Positions 24,301 through 36,600 of a stretch of DNA of 64,000 nucleotides are shown here, piece by piece (positions within the stretch are counted from its first letter, which is position 1; every line of letters begins with the position of its first letter). Under the pieces are notes generated by a model. The model searched no databases, was not told the DNA's origin, and saw only the letters and a list, made by a program, of their open reading frames with translations. Source of the DNA: Gymnorhina tibicen (Eukaryota; Chordata; Aves; Passeriformes; Artamidae). The stretch spans positions 535,957 to 599,956 of the forward strand of contig VXAZ01008023.1 of the NCBI GenBank assembly GCA_013399875.1. Direction: 5' to 3'. Position numbers and translations under genes: made by a program.

Positions 24301-27300
24301 AGAAAAATATTTTGTAAGCGGTGTTTGCTTACTGGAGTAAGTGTCACACTGACATAACAATATTCTTCCTGATGAGTGATGATAAAATTACAGCTAGAGT
24401 TTCATCCTATGGTTCTCTTTATGTCTGAAACATATCTAACACCATCACTGCAAAGGCAACACATGAAAGTGCAGCCTGACTGGTGAAAGTGAACAGGCAC
24501 AATCCCACCAGTGTGGCTTTGCTGTGTGTCTGTGTGTGTGTGCACCTCAGTGTGCAAGCCTGCTCCCCATAATACTTTGGACATCACACTTGAGACTTAC
24601 TGAATCCAGACAGGTTCCTTAGGGACTGGAAGTCCCCATAGATCCCGTCTTTACAGAGAAACAAACTTTGTCTTGTCCCACGTGTATTTCTGGTTATGTC
24701 TCCGTGCTTCTCCTGTGTAGCCTGTTCCTGTCAGAAACCCATGTTTACTTCTGAGATGTGTATTTTCATTTTAAAAGCTATTTTTTTCATGAAACTATAT
24801 TAAGTGACCAGAAATGGATGAAAACTATAATTTTTGATGAATGCCTTTTCAGGTGAATACCTCATGTTATCATATTCTCCTTTGCCCTTTCTCTGCATTT
24901 CTTCTGTATTTTTCTATTAATGAATTATATTTGTCCTGTACTGTCAAACACAAGATTATACAGATTTTCTAGGGATGAATTTTAGCTTTACTCAACTGTG
25001 CAGTGAGCACTGTGTTTTTATATGTGCAATATAAAATTGCATTACGATAAAAATTCTATGGCATTTGTTCTCACTAGGGCCATAATTTGGTACGAATATG
25101 AACTTTTTTGAATGCTGGTATGTATGGCGGAGTGAGACCTCAGACTGTTTCATGCTGCCATTTGCTGTGGTCCTGATGTCGGAAACGCCGGCTCGCTCTC
25201 TGGCCAGCTGCAGTGGGAGGACAGGGTCCTCTTCTCTCTTGCATTTCTCATTTCTCTCACAGAGATTCTTACCTGAAGGAAAATTCTCTACTTAGGCTGC
25301 TATGTGGTTAGCCAATTTGTGAAGAAGAGTAAGAAAACTCTTTTTGTTTCTTCCAGGTCTGTTAAAGATTTTTCTGAGGAATGCTGGAAACAATTCTGTT
25401 ACTCTGGACTTCTGTAAATGTTACTTAACAGTACTCCTGCGAAGTACTCCGCTCTCTTCCTCCTTCTATGTAAGTGGTACGTTGTGGTTTGTAAGTGATT
25501 GTATTTTTGGATAGCAGTTATGTGCCCACATTTAGTTCTCCAAAAAGACCATCCAATATAAAAGTTTATAAAAATTATGACAATATTTTATCCAGTCAGG
25601 TGTACCTTGCAGGGCAATCATTAGATATACAGCCCATGTAAATCAACTAATCTTTACCCTTTGCTGGTTTTGGAGAGGGTCAGCATGGGCCTTTCTGATC
25701 TGTATTCCCTTGGAGCCCTGGAGATCAGTGTTCAGACACCTGTGCGGGTCTGCATGGAGTTGGATGAGGTCCAGGTCTGGAAAGGCTTACATATTTAGCT
25801 TTAATACTACCTTTTCCACAGCTGATAGCAGAAGTGATTTAGATAAATAAAAGGCTCTGACACCTGTGGAGCTGGGGAGCCCCATGAGGCACTGAAATAG
25901 CAGGTTTTCTAAGTGAAGCTCCAGAATCGAGAAGTGGGAAACACTGCTTTCCATGATGTAATGCATAACAACTGCAAGTCATTATCCATTTACAATGTTT
26001 CTCTGTACAGTATTGTGATTTCACAGTATATGCTAGAAATCTAGGGTTAGGAAAATAATAACATTGAAATAACTTTGATTTGATGAGGACAAATCTAAAG
26101 GCAAATCTTATGATTATAAAAAAGGAGTTTCAAAGCTTATAGTTAATAATTTTATTTGAATTAGAATCCCCTATGATTTTGTGCAGAGGTGTTTATATAC
26201 ATTAAATATGATTGATGGCTGATGTTCAACAGATTATAAAAGGAGAATGGACTAGTTTCTGTCAGCTCTTTAAAATAGAAATATGAAATTTAGCACTAGA
26301 GAATGGATGGATTTCCACACTGTGGGCATTGTGCTTTTGATTCCTGCTTATACTGGCAGAGCACTTCATGCTGTTGGTAAGACCCTTGCCTTAAAACTTC
26401 CATGGCAAGTCTCTCACTCTTTTTGCATACAGAAAAATGGCAGATTCCACGTCTGGCCTGTGACTAAGGATGTCTTTGTTTCCCAGAACAAACTGACCAA
26501 AAAATCTCCTGTGAATAATTATACATGAAGCCTCTGTTTCCTAGTGAGTTACCAGTTTCAGCATACAAACCCAGTTACCAGAACTCAGTTATCCATGCTG
26601 TCAAATTGTTAGGCTGATTACAGGCATGGATTTTGCCTGAGCAAACTGACTTTCTCCCAGATAATTTCCAGATAGGAATGCAGAGTTGACTTTATGCAGA
26701 ATGCATTTCAGATGCAACCACCTTGATTTGGAAGGTAAGAGAGCCAAATATGGACACAGACCATTCCAAGTTTGTCATCCTCAGAGCTCAAAGGTCCCAG
26801 GCATGTTTGATTTTGCAGAGATGCCAGCTGAGCTAACAAGAAGGACTTGTCTCCTGTTTTGAAGCTGAACTTGGATGTCTTAATGCAGCTTGATATGCCT
26901 GAGAGATCACATCACCTGATATGCAGTATATGCTATGGCTTTAACTTCAAAGAAAAGCATGACTAACAGCTTCACTGCACATAGATTGGGAACTAGAGGT
27001 GTCTGAAGTAACATCAACCCTACGTGTTAAATCTACCTTACTTAGTGTCCCAAACTGTGAGGCTATATAGTGGTGTTTACACTAGACTAAACTCAGAAGT
27101 CCTTTTTTGGGGGGGCAATTCCAGGTGCTTTTTTTCACCTGGTATCATCTTCAGTATGTCTATATTCATGTTTTAACCATTCCTCATGTCTCTTGTCAAA
27201 AGACTGTTTTTGTACTGTTTCTGGTCAAGGAGTTACTGACATACAATGGTTCAACAGGAAGGCATTGCTTACTCTCTAGAGTGCAATTGCAATATGCCTC

Positions 27301-29513
27301 TGACATGAAAGACACCATATACAAGAATTCACGGTAGTATTCCTCCTGCTGTAATTTTTTTTTTTTAATCAACTGTACCCTATAACTTATTACAAGTAAA
27401 AGCTTAATAAGTCTGGCATGCTCACTCTGATCACTTAGAAGAACAATATTTGGTTCTCTTTTGCCTGATGCTGTCAGGACATCCTTGAATAAAAACCCGC
27501 TTACAGAAACATGCAAAATTTGGGCAGAGGTAAAAAAGGCAATGGAGCTGGAGTCAGATCTGAATGTTTTGTTTGTTCTACCCCATATAATGTGCAAATT
27601 AAAACTTAAAGTCCAAATGCCTCTATACTTTGTCAGAGTATGAACTGGGTCCTGAACTCTGCTGTTTAGACCTATCTCTATTTAAGAACACAGTTTATTC
27701 AGGGAATATTGTGTACGAAATCACTCTTGGTATATGAAACAAAAATCAGAGGAAAATTACATTATTTTAAATACAAACTGAGCAAGAAATAAATTGTTCC
27801 TGACCTTTTTCTGTTAAGGAGCTCAAACTTGATTAATTCTTGGCCTGGATGTTCCCTTACTTCCAGCAATTACATGCCACTATTACAGTGATTATTTTAT
27901 AAAAGCTAATAAACACTATCTGGAGTTAATATTTGCTCCCGAGGAAAGTTTGCCAAGAGCTTAGAAGAAGTTTACAGAAGATTTTGCCCATTAGGTTTGT
28001 GTACAACATTTGAAATGCCAAAATCCTTTTAGCATCATTAATCACAAAAATGCAATGTAAAAACAGTTGTACCTAATAAAGCTGTAATCTGATACAAAAA
28101 TAGGCAAACCCTCAGGAATTTAACACAATAGGCCAAACATTGTCCATTCCAAATGAGTTCCAGTAGTACCACTATTGATTCAGCTTTGAATAGCCTTCTG
28201 CTCTTTTAAAACAAATATATATAGATAAAACAGGATTTTATTTTCTGCAGTACAGATGCATCTGTTATTAATAATTTCTTTCACAAAGGATTTTGGCTAA
28301 TGCTGTCCAGGAAAGCTCTTTTGACCAGCTTGCCATGACTTCTTTCTCGTTTGCTAAGCTTACAGCTTCCTCTGTCCTGATGAACTCATTGGGGTTCCCT
28401 CTGTCCCTCAGTCATGAGTTGCTCATGTGTGGGGTTCACCAGGGGCTGAGTCTGTCTGGCCATGGGGAAAAGGAACTGTCTTTCCCAGTTTCTGACCATG
28501 GTATAGGGCAAGTGTTGTGGGGGAATGACTGTTGTCATGCCATGGTAGTGCCAGAACAGGGAGCTGGAGTGGTAGAGCAAGGGAGTGGCCTTGTATAAGA
28601 AAAGATGTATTGCCTTCCTGCAGTTTAATCTGTCCCTCCCAAAAACCTGGAGCTCCATGTCAGAGGGAAAGTGACATTTTAGACAAAGCATCACTCCCTT
28701 GCCTCACACTGTACTCACCTATTCTACGGCCATCTCAGCTTAACTGAATATTTATTGCCTGCAGTGATAATTTATCGTTGTGTATCCTATTCTTCACTTT
28801 TATGTGGACTTGCCTATTAAACTAAGCACAGTTAGCCTGGCAATGGGTTAAGCTCTCCAGAAAAAAAGTTGTAGAGACATGTACAAAAAGTAAATAAAAC
28901 ATCAATTTCTGTTGTAGAACACATGCATAATAAGACATATTCTTATTTGTTTAATCCCCCTCATCTTAAGGTATATCTCAACAGACCACTGTTCACCTTG
29001 TAATCTGAACGCCAGCCTTTTTCAGGATCTAGGTTTAAAGGTAGTACAGAAGACTGATGGCCTTCCCTTTTGAGTTCATCCTTCCCTTTCAAGACGACAG
29101 TCTGTCTGCCCTTTTCTTCCTCCTTCTCTCTTGTTTTTAAAATTAAATTTCCTTAGATAGAGAACAATGCATTTTGATAACTCACCTTTTTTTTTTCTTA
29201 GCCAATGGCAACATAATTTTGACAGCTCATAAGCCAAATTTGATTTTAAGAGTTATTTTGACTTGGCTATCTTTCATTCTCAGATTCTGACGCTCCTTAT
29301 TCACCTTCTCCAAGTCTTCAGCTGAGGCCTTAATTGGCTCATTTTTTTCTGGTGAGAATAGCTGAAAAGCTATCTTAATGAAATTCCATGAATTAGATAT
29401 TATAAAAATTACTATTTTTGCAATACTGCTGTTATTCCCACAGTTCAGATACTGGAGACCACACACATCACATTAATAATGTGGATGATGGACTGTTAAC
29501 AACATTCATTGTC
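24301..29513. other. unique AT-rich non-coding DNA
   Basis: No gene supported. A (TG)n tract lies at about 24521-24542. The stretch 25.6-25.8 kb and 28.3-28.7 kb are GC-richer and may be very old repeat remnants I cannot name. A 133-codon minus-strand frame at 27196-27597 begins without a recognisable domain and contains a lysine run from a poly-T tract, so I regard it as chance. Confidence 0.5.
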
Positions 29514-29518
29514 CAAGC
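29514..29518. repeat. target site duplication, left copy (CAAGC)
   Basis: CAAGC lies immediately before the TGTCTTGG terminus of the LTR and is repeated directly after the opposite CCCAACA terminus at 30511-30515. A 5-bp duplication is typical of ERVL/class III-like integration. Confidence 0.75.
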
Positions 29519-30510
29519 TGTCTTGGTTTGAAAGACAGGTGTCTACTAAAGAAGGCAGGAGCCCCCCTTGGAATGGAAAATGTAACTCCCTTCCCTCCGA
29601 ACTATTATAATTTTGAAATTAAGGGGCTTTCAGGCAAAGATATGAGGAACAGGAATAACAGTTCTTTACTTATATATATATACATATATATATATAGCAA
29701 GGCAAACAAAACAACAANNNNNNNNNNNNNNNNNNNNNNNNNNNNNNNNNNNNNNNNNNNNNNNNNNNNNNNNNNNNNNNNNNNNNNNNNNNNNNNNNNN
29801 NNNNNNNNNNNNNNNNNNNNNNNNNNNNNNNNNNNNNNNNNNNNNNNNNNNNNNNNNNNNNNNNNNNNNNNNNNNNNNNNNNNNNNNNNNNNNNNNNNNN
29901 NNNNNNNNNNNNNNNNNNNNNNNNNNNNNNNNNNNNNNNNNNNNNNNNNNNNNNNNNNNNNNNNNNNNNNNNNNGCTGGCGGCACTACAGTGTAGCGAAG
30001 GCTCAAAGCAGCAGCAGAGAAACCACGGAGGCAGGGCAGCGAAAGGCGGGCTTGGGGGTCCCAGGGCCCCCTGAGGCACCCGAGCAGATGGTGAAAGGGT
30101 CCCTCTCCTTCTTTTTAGTGAGGTAGGGTGCTACAAATAGGGACCCAGTGCAGCGGCTCCTCCAGCAAGCAGAGCCCCCACTCATGGTAGAAAGAAGGTA
30201 GCAGAAGGCAGAACCCTGCAGTGGTGACGACATCCTCCCCACAGTGACTGCAGCCTTTCTCCCCTCTGAATGCCGAGAGAACTAAGAACCCTAGGCAGTG
30301 TACCCACACCTTTTTCTCAGTTCAAAGCTCGCGGCATCCCCGCCCCCACCTGAAAAAAATCCAAGTAAAAGAGGGCAGTTAGGCCCCTCCCCTCTGTGGC
30401 CAGACCTTTTGTCTCTCTTAAGCACCCAGCAATTATCCCTTAGTGTGGGGAAAAATTTCTTCAAGAGGAAAAGAAAAGAACAAAAGAAAGGAACTCCCAA
30501 AACCCCAACA
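29519..30510 (-). mobile_element. endogenous retrovirus LTR, split by assembly gap
   Basis: The termini are TGTCTTGG... and ...CCCAACA, the TG...CA ends of a retroviral LTR, flanked by the 5-bp repeat CAAGC. The left 199 bases (CTTGGTTTGAAAGACAGGTGTC, then AATTATAATTTTGAAATTAAGGGGC read in either direction) recall an LTR family frequent in songbird genomes. Minus-strand orientation is suggested by an AGTAAA poly(A)-signal variant (reverse complement of 29665-29670) close to the presumed 3' end. It is also suggested by the GC-rich presumed promoter half at 29975-30400. No gag, pol or env coding is visible. It is probably a solo LTR of about 1 kb if the gap length is right. Family name and strand are inferred. 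Confidence 0.75.
29718..29974. other. assembly gap (257 N)
   Basis: A run of unknown bases inside the LTR, next to an AT dinucleotide tract at 29670-29696. Frames spanning it are artefacts. The true length and content are unknown. Confidence 0.99.
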
Positions 30511-30515
30511 CAAGC
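30511..30515. repeat. target site duplication, right copy (CAAGC)
   Basis: Partner of the CAAGC at 29514-29518, directly abutting the CA end of the LTR. It fixes the right boundary of the insertion. Confidence 0.75.
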
Positions 30516-30611
30516 TTATTCCTTCCACACCTTTTTTTCAATCATAAGGATTTTCTATCATTTTAAAAGACATGGGAAGACTAGATCCCTTTCCTTTTGA
30601 TACTGACAAGA

Positions 30612-30664
30612 ACTTAGTTCCTCTTGCAAGAACCATTGCCAGGTTCTTGCAAGAGGAACTAAGT
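30612..30664. repeat. perfect hairpin, 23-bp arms, 7-base loop
   Basis: ACTTAGTTCCTCTTGCAAGA... (30612-30634) is exactly reverse-complemented at 30642-30664, with loop ATTGCCA (30635-30641). There is no mismatch in the stem. Pairing stops at both outer ends. The hairpin lies about 100 bases outside the LTR insertion. It could be a young inverted duplication, a remnant of a foldback element, or a short RNA precursor. Natural animal pre-miRNAs normally have longer stems and some mismatches, so the miRNA reading is weak. Confidence 0.9.
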
Positions 30665-33600
30665 GAAAACCTCTTGTTTGGCTGAGAAGATTGATAAAGG
30701 CAGCTACAACTCTCATCCTTATTCTTTTTTTTTGCAGTCACAGTAGAAGTTACCCATTCTGGTGAGCTTTATGGCTCTCCTCTCCTGATAAACATGAGAA
30801 ACTTGATGCATGGGAAAATGGGACTTGATGATAGCTTGACGCTTTCACACCTTGAGACTCAAACTCGGATCTGTCAGAGGTGCATGCTGTGAATATGCTG
30901 ATGAAGCATAACCCACACAGAACACATCACAACCCTACTTAAGAGGCTTTATATATGTCTACTACAAGTTATTCTTTCATCCAACCCGCACTGAATTGCA
31001 TCAAAGAGTTCTGTAATAAAGTTCTGACCACATCATAAGGACAACATGGAGCAGATGATTTGACATATGAGAATATGACAACACCTAAAACCTCCTGCCA
31101 TGTTGCTGGCCCTGAGACAGCACTTAACAGTACTGACACTTGCATCTCCCACAGACTCTACCAGCATTTCAGGCTTAATAGTGACAGGTCTTCATTTGCA
31201 GCTTTGAGGTTATCACGAAATCTTTAGCCTACCTGATGTACACACAATTAGCTGTGTATTCAGCTAGAAAGGCTATCCAGTAGTCCACCAGTAATTGATG
31301 CTCGCCAGCAGTTATTTAAATTCAGCTGTCAGACACAATCAAAAGGAATTGATAGAAAGCTGCTTCATTATAATTCCCCCACTTCTAGCATTTAACATTC
31401 TTATGAGGAATTGGATTTTGGTCTGGAACAGTGCAGTAATGTGAGTTGATAGCAAGTTGGGAATGAGCCAGAAAATGAGTGCTTAACCCAGAACCAGCAC
31501 CTCTGGGAGCAAAGACTTCAAGAATCAGATGGTTTGCATTTGCATTGCTTCCAAATTCATATTGGAGGAGGGAGAGAGATGATGGAAACCATCAATAAGA
31601 TCAATTTTAATTTCTTCTTTAACATTTCTCTTTCCACACTTTATCCAATTGGGAATTTCAACCAAAATCTAGGACTGTGTTCTTAGCCTCACAAGCTGCA
31701 GACTAAAAAGTTAATGAAATGTAGCTCTAATTTTAGAAATATCAGTTCATTTGGTATCTGTTTGACAGAGACAACGATGCTAGGAAGCTACAACTGGAAC
31801 AAACCTGAAACAGACAGCAATGATGCTTTCAGTTTTCTCTGTGTGTGACTTGAGATTTCAGGGCTGCCAAATTTCACGCATTCCCACATCTTAACAGTCA
31901 TAGATTGAGCCAGGCTTCAGGGATTGATCATGTTGGTCATCAGGAGATTGCCCAATTGGTTCTTGCCCAATTTTATCTAAGATATGGTTTCTATCATATT
32001 TTAATAGCAGCAATCCCTTGGGACACTATTTTCTCTGAGATTTTGCTGTCTACATTGTAGGCAAGAAACATCTTGAAACCTTGCTTAGACATATTTCTTT
32101 CCCCCTCTGTAATTTAAACCAGAAACGCTTTGATAATGAAAAAACAAGCTTGCTTTTAGTGCATGAAAAAATAATAGAGAAAACAGTGTTCTTGTTTACA
32201 TAATACTTTTCTCTATTTGAGTCCCTTGCTCTGTGCAGTTCTGCAGATGAAGAAATATTGTACTGTTTGTTATTTGTATTGTTGTGGCACCTAAGAGTGA
32301 CAGTTCTTGACTCCATTATGCTTCACTGCATGGAGAGAACAGTAAGATGTCTTTTTCTAAGAGCTTGATTGAGAAGCCTGGAGAAATGAGAATAACATGC
32401 TGATTGGAAAAAGACGGGAATGTCACAACTTACCCAGTGCTTAACTGCTGTTTAGATTTTGGTTTCAAAGAATTTAATGAAGTAATTTTTGGATGTTTAT
32501 TGGGAGACCCTTTCAAGTTAAACAGAAGTACAAATCAGGCATCAGAGCACTTTCGTAATTCCGTCATTAAGATTCAAATTGTTTGTCTAACATGATTATA
32601 AGAAATACTTAATGCTTTCTGAAATCCATGGTGTAGCAATGAAGAAACCAGTTCAGAAGTGGTGCAGTTGAATGCAAGAGAATGTATTTACACTGCCCAC
32701 TTGTAGCTCTGTGCCTCACTCTATGTAGTCAACAAAGGAGAGGTGCTCCAGAGAGGCAAAGTACCCGTGCTGAATGTGAAAAACCAACTTGAAGAACCTT
32801 TGTGAGAACTCATACTAAAAGGTATTGATAAATACTGAAATTTTCCACACATTTCTCTTTTGAATCATTCTAGGAATCTCTCTCTAGAATATTTATAATA
32901 TGTTCAGGGGTTTGAAAATAAACCTATTTCTAAACCAAATTAGACTATTTAGTTTACCTGGAAAATATATATATATATTAAAGTGATTACACATGATTTA
33001 GCAAAGATCTTAGCAAGTATGTTATTGTACTCATCACTTCTCTTCATAGCTAGTTTTTAGGTTGTATCTAGGGGCCTGCTTTTTGCTGTCTTCTTTCAGA
33101 CATCTATTTTGGCTGATTTAAATGTGAGGATGGGAAAAAACCCCCACTATAGAAATTCCTACAAACAAAACCTTTTTTTGAAAAATGAGGTGTCATGTAT
33201 AGTTTAATTTAATCTTTGTGTGGTTTTCTTTGGCATGTTGCTCACACTTGGGATTCATATGGTGTATCACAGCAGTTCAGTTTACAAACCCACTTGTTGC
33301 TCTACAAATGGTTATAAAAATTCCAAGAAAATGCTGCAAAAGAGCAAGTTTGCAATCTTGAAAGAAGTAAGTGAAAAATATGTTCTTCAGAAGAGATAAA
33401 GTTGGATTTCTGGAGCACATACACCATGAAAAGACCTTAGACAGTAATTTCAGTAAATAATAGATTGTCTTTTTTCCTTCTGCCAATACTTTCTCATTTC
33501 ACTTCTCTGTCTTTTGGTGTCCATCAGTGGAAATACCAGGTCACAGTTCATGCATAAGAAAGATGTCACATATCTGAAATTCATATGTATGCTGTCAGCT

Positions 33601-36600
33601 CCTTTTTCCACCAAGACCTTGATAATCACATCTCATTGGAGACATGAGGGCTTGTTTTCATGAGGGATTTCAAGCCATACCCCCTGAAATGTATGGCCTT
33701 TTGTATATGAAAAAAGCAGTTTACACAGTTGTGTAGCAAAGACCATATTTTCTTACATTTAGGAACAAAGACATGTCAGGCTTTATTGAGCACATCACTA
33801 ACTATATAACTAGCATTAAACACTCTATTTGCAACTGTTGCTGTGTATTTTGTGTGTGATTATCACCCCTAGATCTGCATCCTATAAAAAGATATTTCTG
33901 TTTGCTTAATTATAAAGCTCTTTATGAACAGGCTCATCTGTAAATAGCTTGGTGCAGCTGAAATAGAAATATAATTATAATGAAGGCAGATGTTTCTGAG
34001 ATACTTCTCATGAAACTTGTTCTGAATATACAAAGGAGGAAGGCTTTTCTAGCTGGTGGAGTGTTGGCCAAATGTAGCCTAATCATCCAAATGTGAGGGG
34101 GGGGTTCACTTTGAGGGAAAAATCTGAATGATAATAATAATGACAACAGCAGTAACACCAACATTACTAACAACAATATAAATAATATTTCCAAACCCAT
34201 ATACAACTGCCCTGTCCCTCGGTAAACGTCTTTCTTCCTGAACCCTGAAGGGGCAAAGAAATAACTTATGTAATTTATCTCTGTGGACTAGTTGCCAGAA
34301 AATGCTGGACTTTGCTTCTACATTACTTTTTTAGATTGATGAAACTGTCACGGAGCCACTAAGTTTAAGGTCATTTGTATAAAAATATAGTACTTCTGTC
34401 TGCCTCATTGTCTCTGCATCTGCTTTTAAATTGTTTTATCCTGTCAGTGAAATAATGAGACAATTAATGTATAATTAAAAATTATTATTTTTACAACTAA
34501 GGACTTATAAAACTACTGAATCCTGTTTCCCATGGAAATTCTATTTCCAAATCTTTACAGAATCTCACCTTTCAGTCAAACCACAGGCTTCCTTCCCCCT
34601 CCATCGCTTCCTTCACTAGCAGTAAATGCTTGTGCTATGGCAGCTGGCTGAGAGCTGTTGATCCAAGCCTGCAGTCCTCACTTCAGTGGAGCTGCCATCC
34701 TGATCAGCTCCCATTTGTCCCATCTTTAGTGACTCACCAGCAGAGCTGGTTGCTGTCTCAGTCATCTTATCATAAGGGTGCCCAGGCAGCTACAGCCATC
34801 TGGCAGGCTTGTGAGTTGGAAACAGCCAGTTTAGTCCAGGATGAACTGCTACAAACTAAGTTATGCTGTGGAATAGCACTCTCCAGCCCAGGACAGTCTT
34901 GTTTTGCTCCCAACATGTACACAGGAGAGTGACTGGCTAGCACTACCAGTCTGCCCATCTTCCCCTTCCTCATCTCAGACTGCATGACTGAACAATGAAG
35001 TATGAAACTGGGCTGCCTTAAAATAGGAGAAGAGAGTGTGAAGCAGAAAACACTGTTAAGGATGATTTGAACTGAGCCAGTAGCACTCCTGGTATCTCTG
35101 TTGTGGATATTTTTCAGACATAAACATAGGCCTCTGACTAAAGTTTACGGAAGTGAAATATGAGTGTTTGTACCATGAGATATCAGGGATTTGATTGAAA
35201 AGGAACACGCTGATTTTAAAGGGTTGTGTATCAAGTTTTGAATGTAACTTTGGGTAGCACGTAGTAATTTGTTTTACTCCCCCACTGGGGTGGCAAACTT
35301 AAGGTATCCTCACCTGGATGGATCAGAGTGGAGAATATATCTCCTTTGCAGGCAATATATCCTTAAGCATAATGGAGCAGAATCCAGTTCAGAGCAACTC
35401 CCTTTGAGATGTAATACCTGTACTTCCTGCTCTCATTTGTGAACAACTTTACTGTGTCAGTGTCAACTACACCTACCATGCCAGGACCTGGCTGTTGTGG
35501 TTCTCTTTGAATTGTCCATTGGCACTGCTCCGGGTTTTGGGAGAAGCTTTCATTAATAGTATATATCAGACATATTTCAGTTTGAGAATGCATCACAGTT
35601 CTCATTTCAAAAGCTGGATCCCAGGTCGCTCTTCTGCAAAATACAACCTGGGGAGAGATTTTCTTGTCAGGTTGGATAATTTTGCTCTTTATTTCTGATA
35701 TTCTTAATGGAGCAACAACAAAATATCTAGTCTTTCAGTGTAAGTGCATCACTTCCATTAACAATAATAAAGATTATGTATGTGCTGAGGATGAGAACGA
35801 AGCTCTCAGACTGTACATGCTCGTGCCTCAGGCCAGGCCTTGGGGCCTAACAAATCAGCCTGGCTTTCTGGTCTCTCCTGACCCCAAGGGACTCAGTGTA
35901 ATTTGTCTAGACATATGGGATAGAAAAAGACAGAAATAAAAGTTGTTGCACTTACCTAGAAAGGAAGTATTCAGCAATAACTCAAATGTAGGAACTGAGA
36001 TTAAAATTCATGGAGTACCTGATGCTACAAAACACATTCTATTAATGAAATGGACAGTTATTTTCAATTTTATGCAGAACAAATACATTAAGAAAGGCGA
36101 TGACAAATATTTGTGCATCAGGAATTATACATGCTGCGATAGGAAGAAAACTGCCCAATTGTTTCTTTTATGAATGGGAAACTGAGGCATAGAGATATGA
36201 TTTACTAGAGATCTCTCTTTTTCTCTCTTATGCACACAAAGGAGAATTGGTGGTTTTTTGACTCCTGTGCAAATATTAATTTTTCTGCATTCTTTCCAAA
36301 TTTGTGAACTGCATTTGTCCTCAGACTCCCATATGTATAAAAATGCCATCCACAGGACTGCTGCTAATAGAAACTGTCAAGTCTGAGGCAGACATTTAAC
36401 CTACCAGCTGTGAGGAGCACCTGTAGCATCTTTGCATCTCCACCCTCACCTTTTGCCTGCTCTTCATTGTCCTTGTCAGACATTTTCTTCTGAGAACTTC
36501 TACTGGAAATTGTGTCCTTATACAATGAAGATGTTAAAAAGCTACTCTGGCTACTAACTAAAAGAAACCATTTAATGACTAACCCTTGTCCTTATAAAGG

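Noticed and set aside
27196..27597. 133-codon minus-strand open frame
   Set aside because: No domain or family resemblance, contains a lysine run produced by a poly-T tract, and overlaps a plus-strand frame. Length is within chance for 64 kb on six frames.
29528..30079. Three open frames of 133-155 codons around 29.5-30.1 kb
   Set aside because: They cross the 257-base assembly gap, so most of their residues are unknown. The rest is LTR sequence.
33908..33990. Possible fourth L2/MIR-like tail (AATTATAAAGCTCTTTATGAACAGG...)
   Set aside because: Only the first block fits. The expected 'cctagcac' and terminal TAATAAAT blocks are missing, so it was not annotated.
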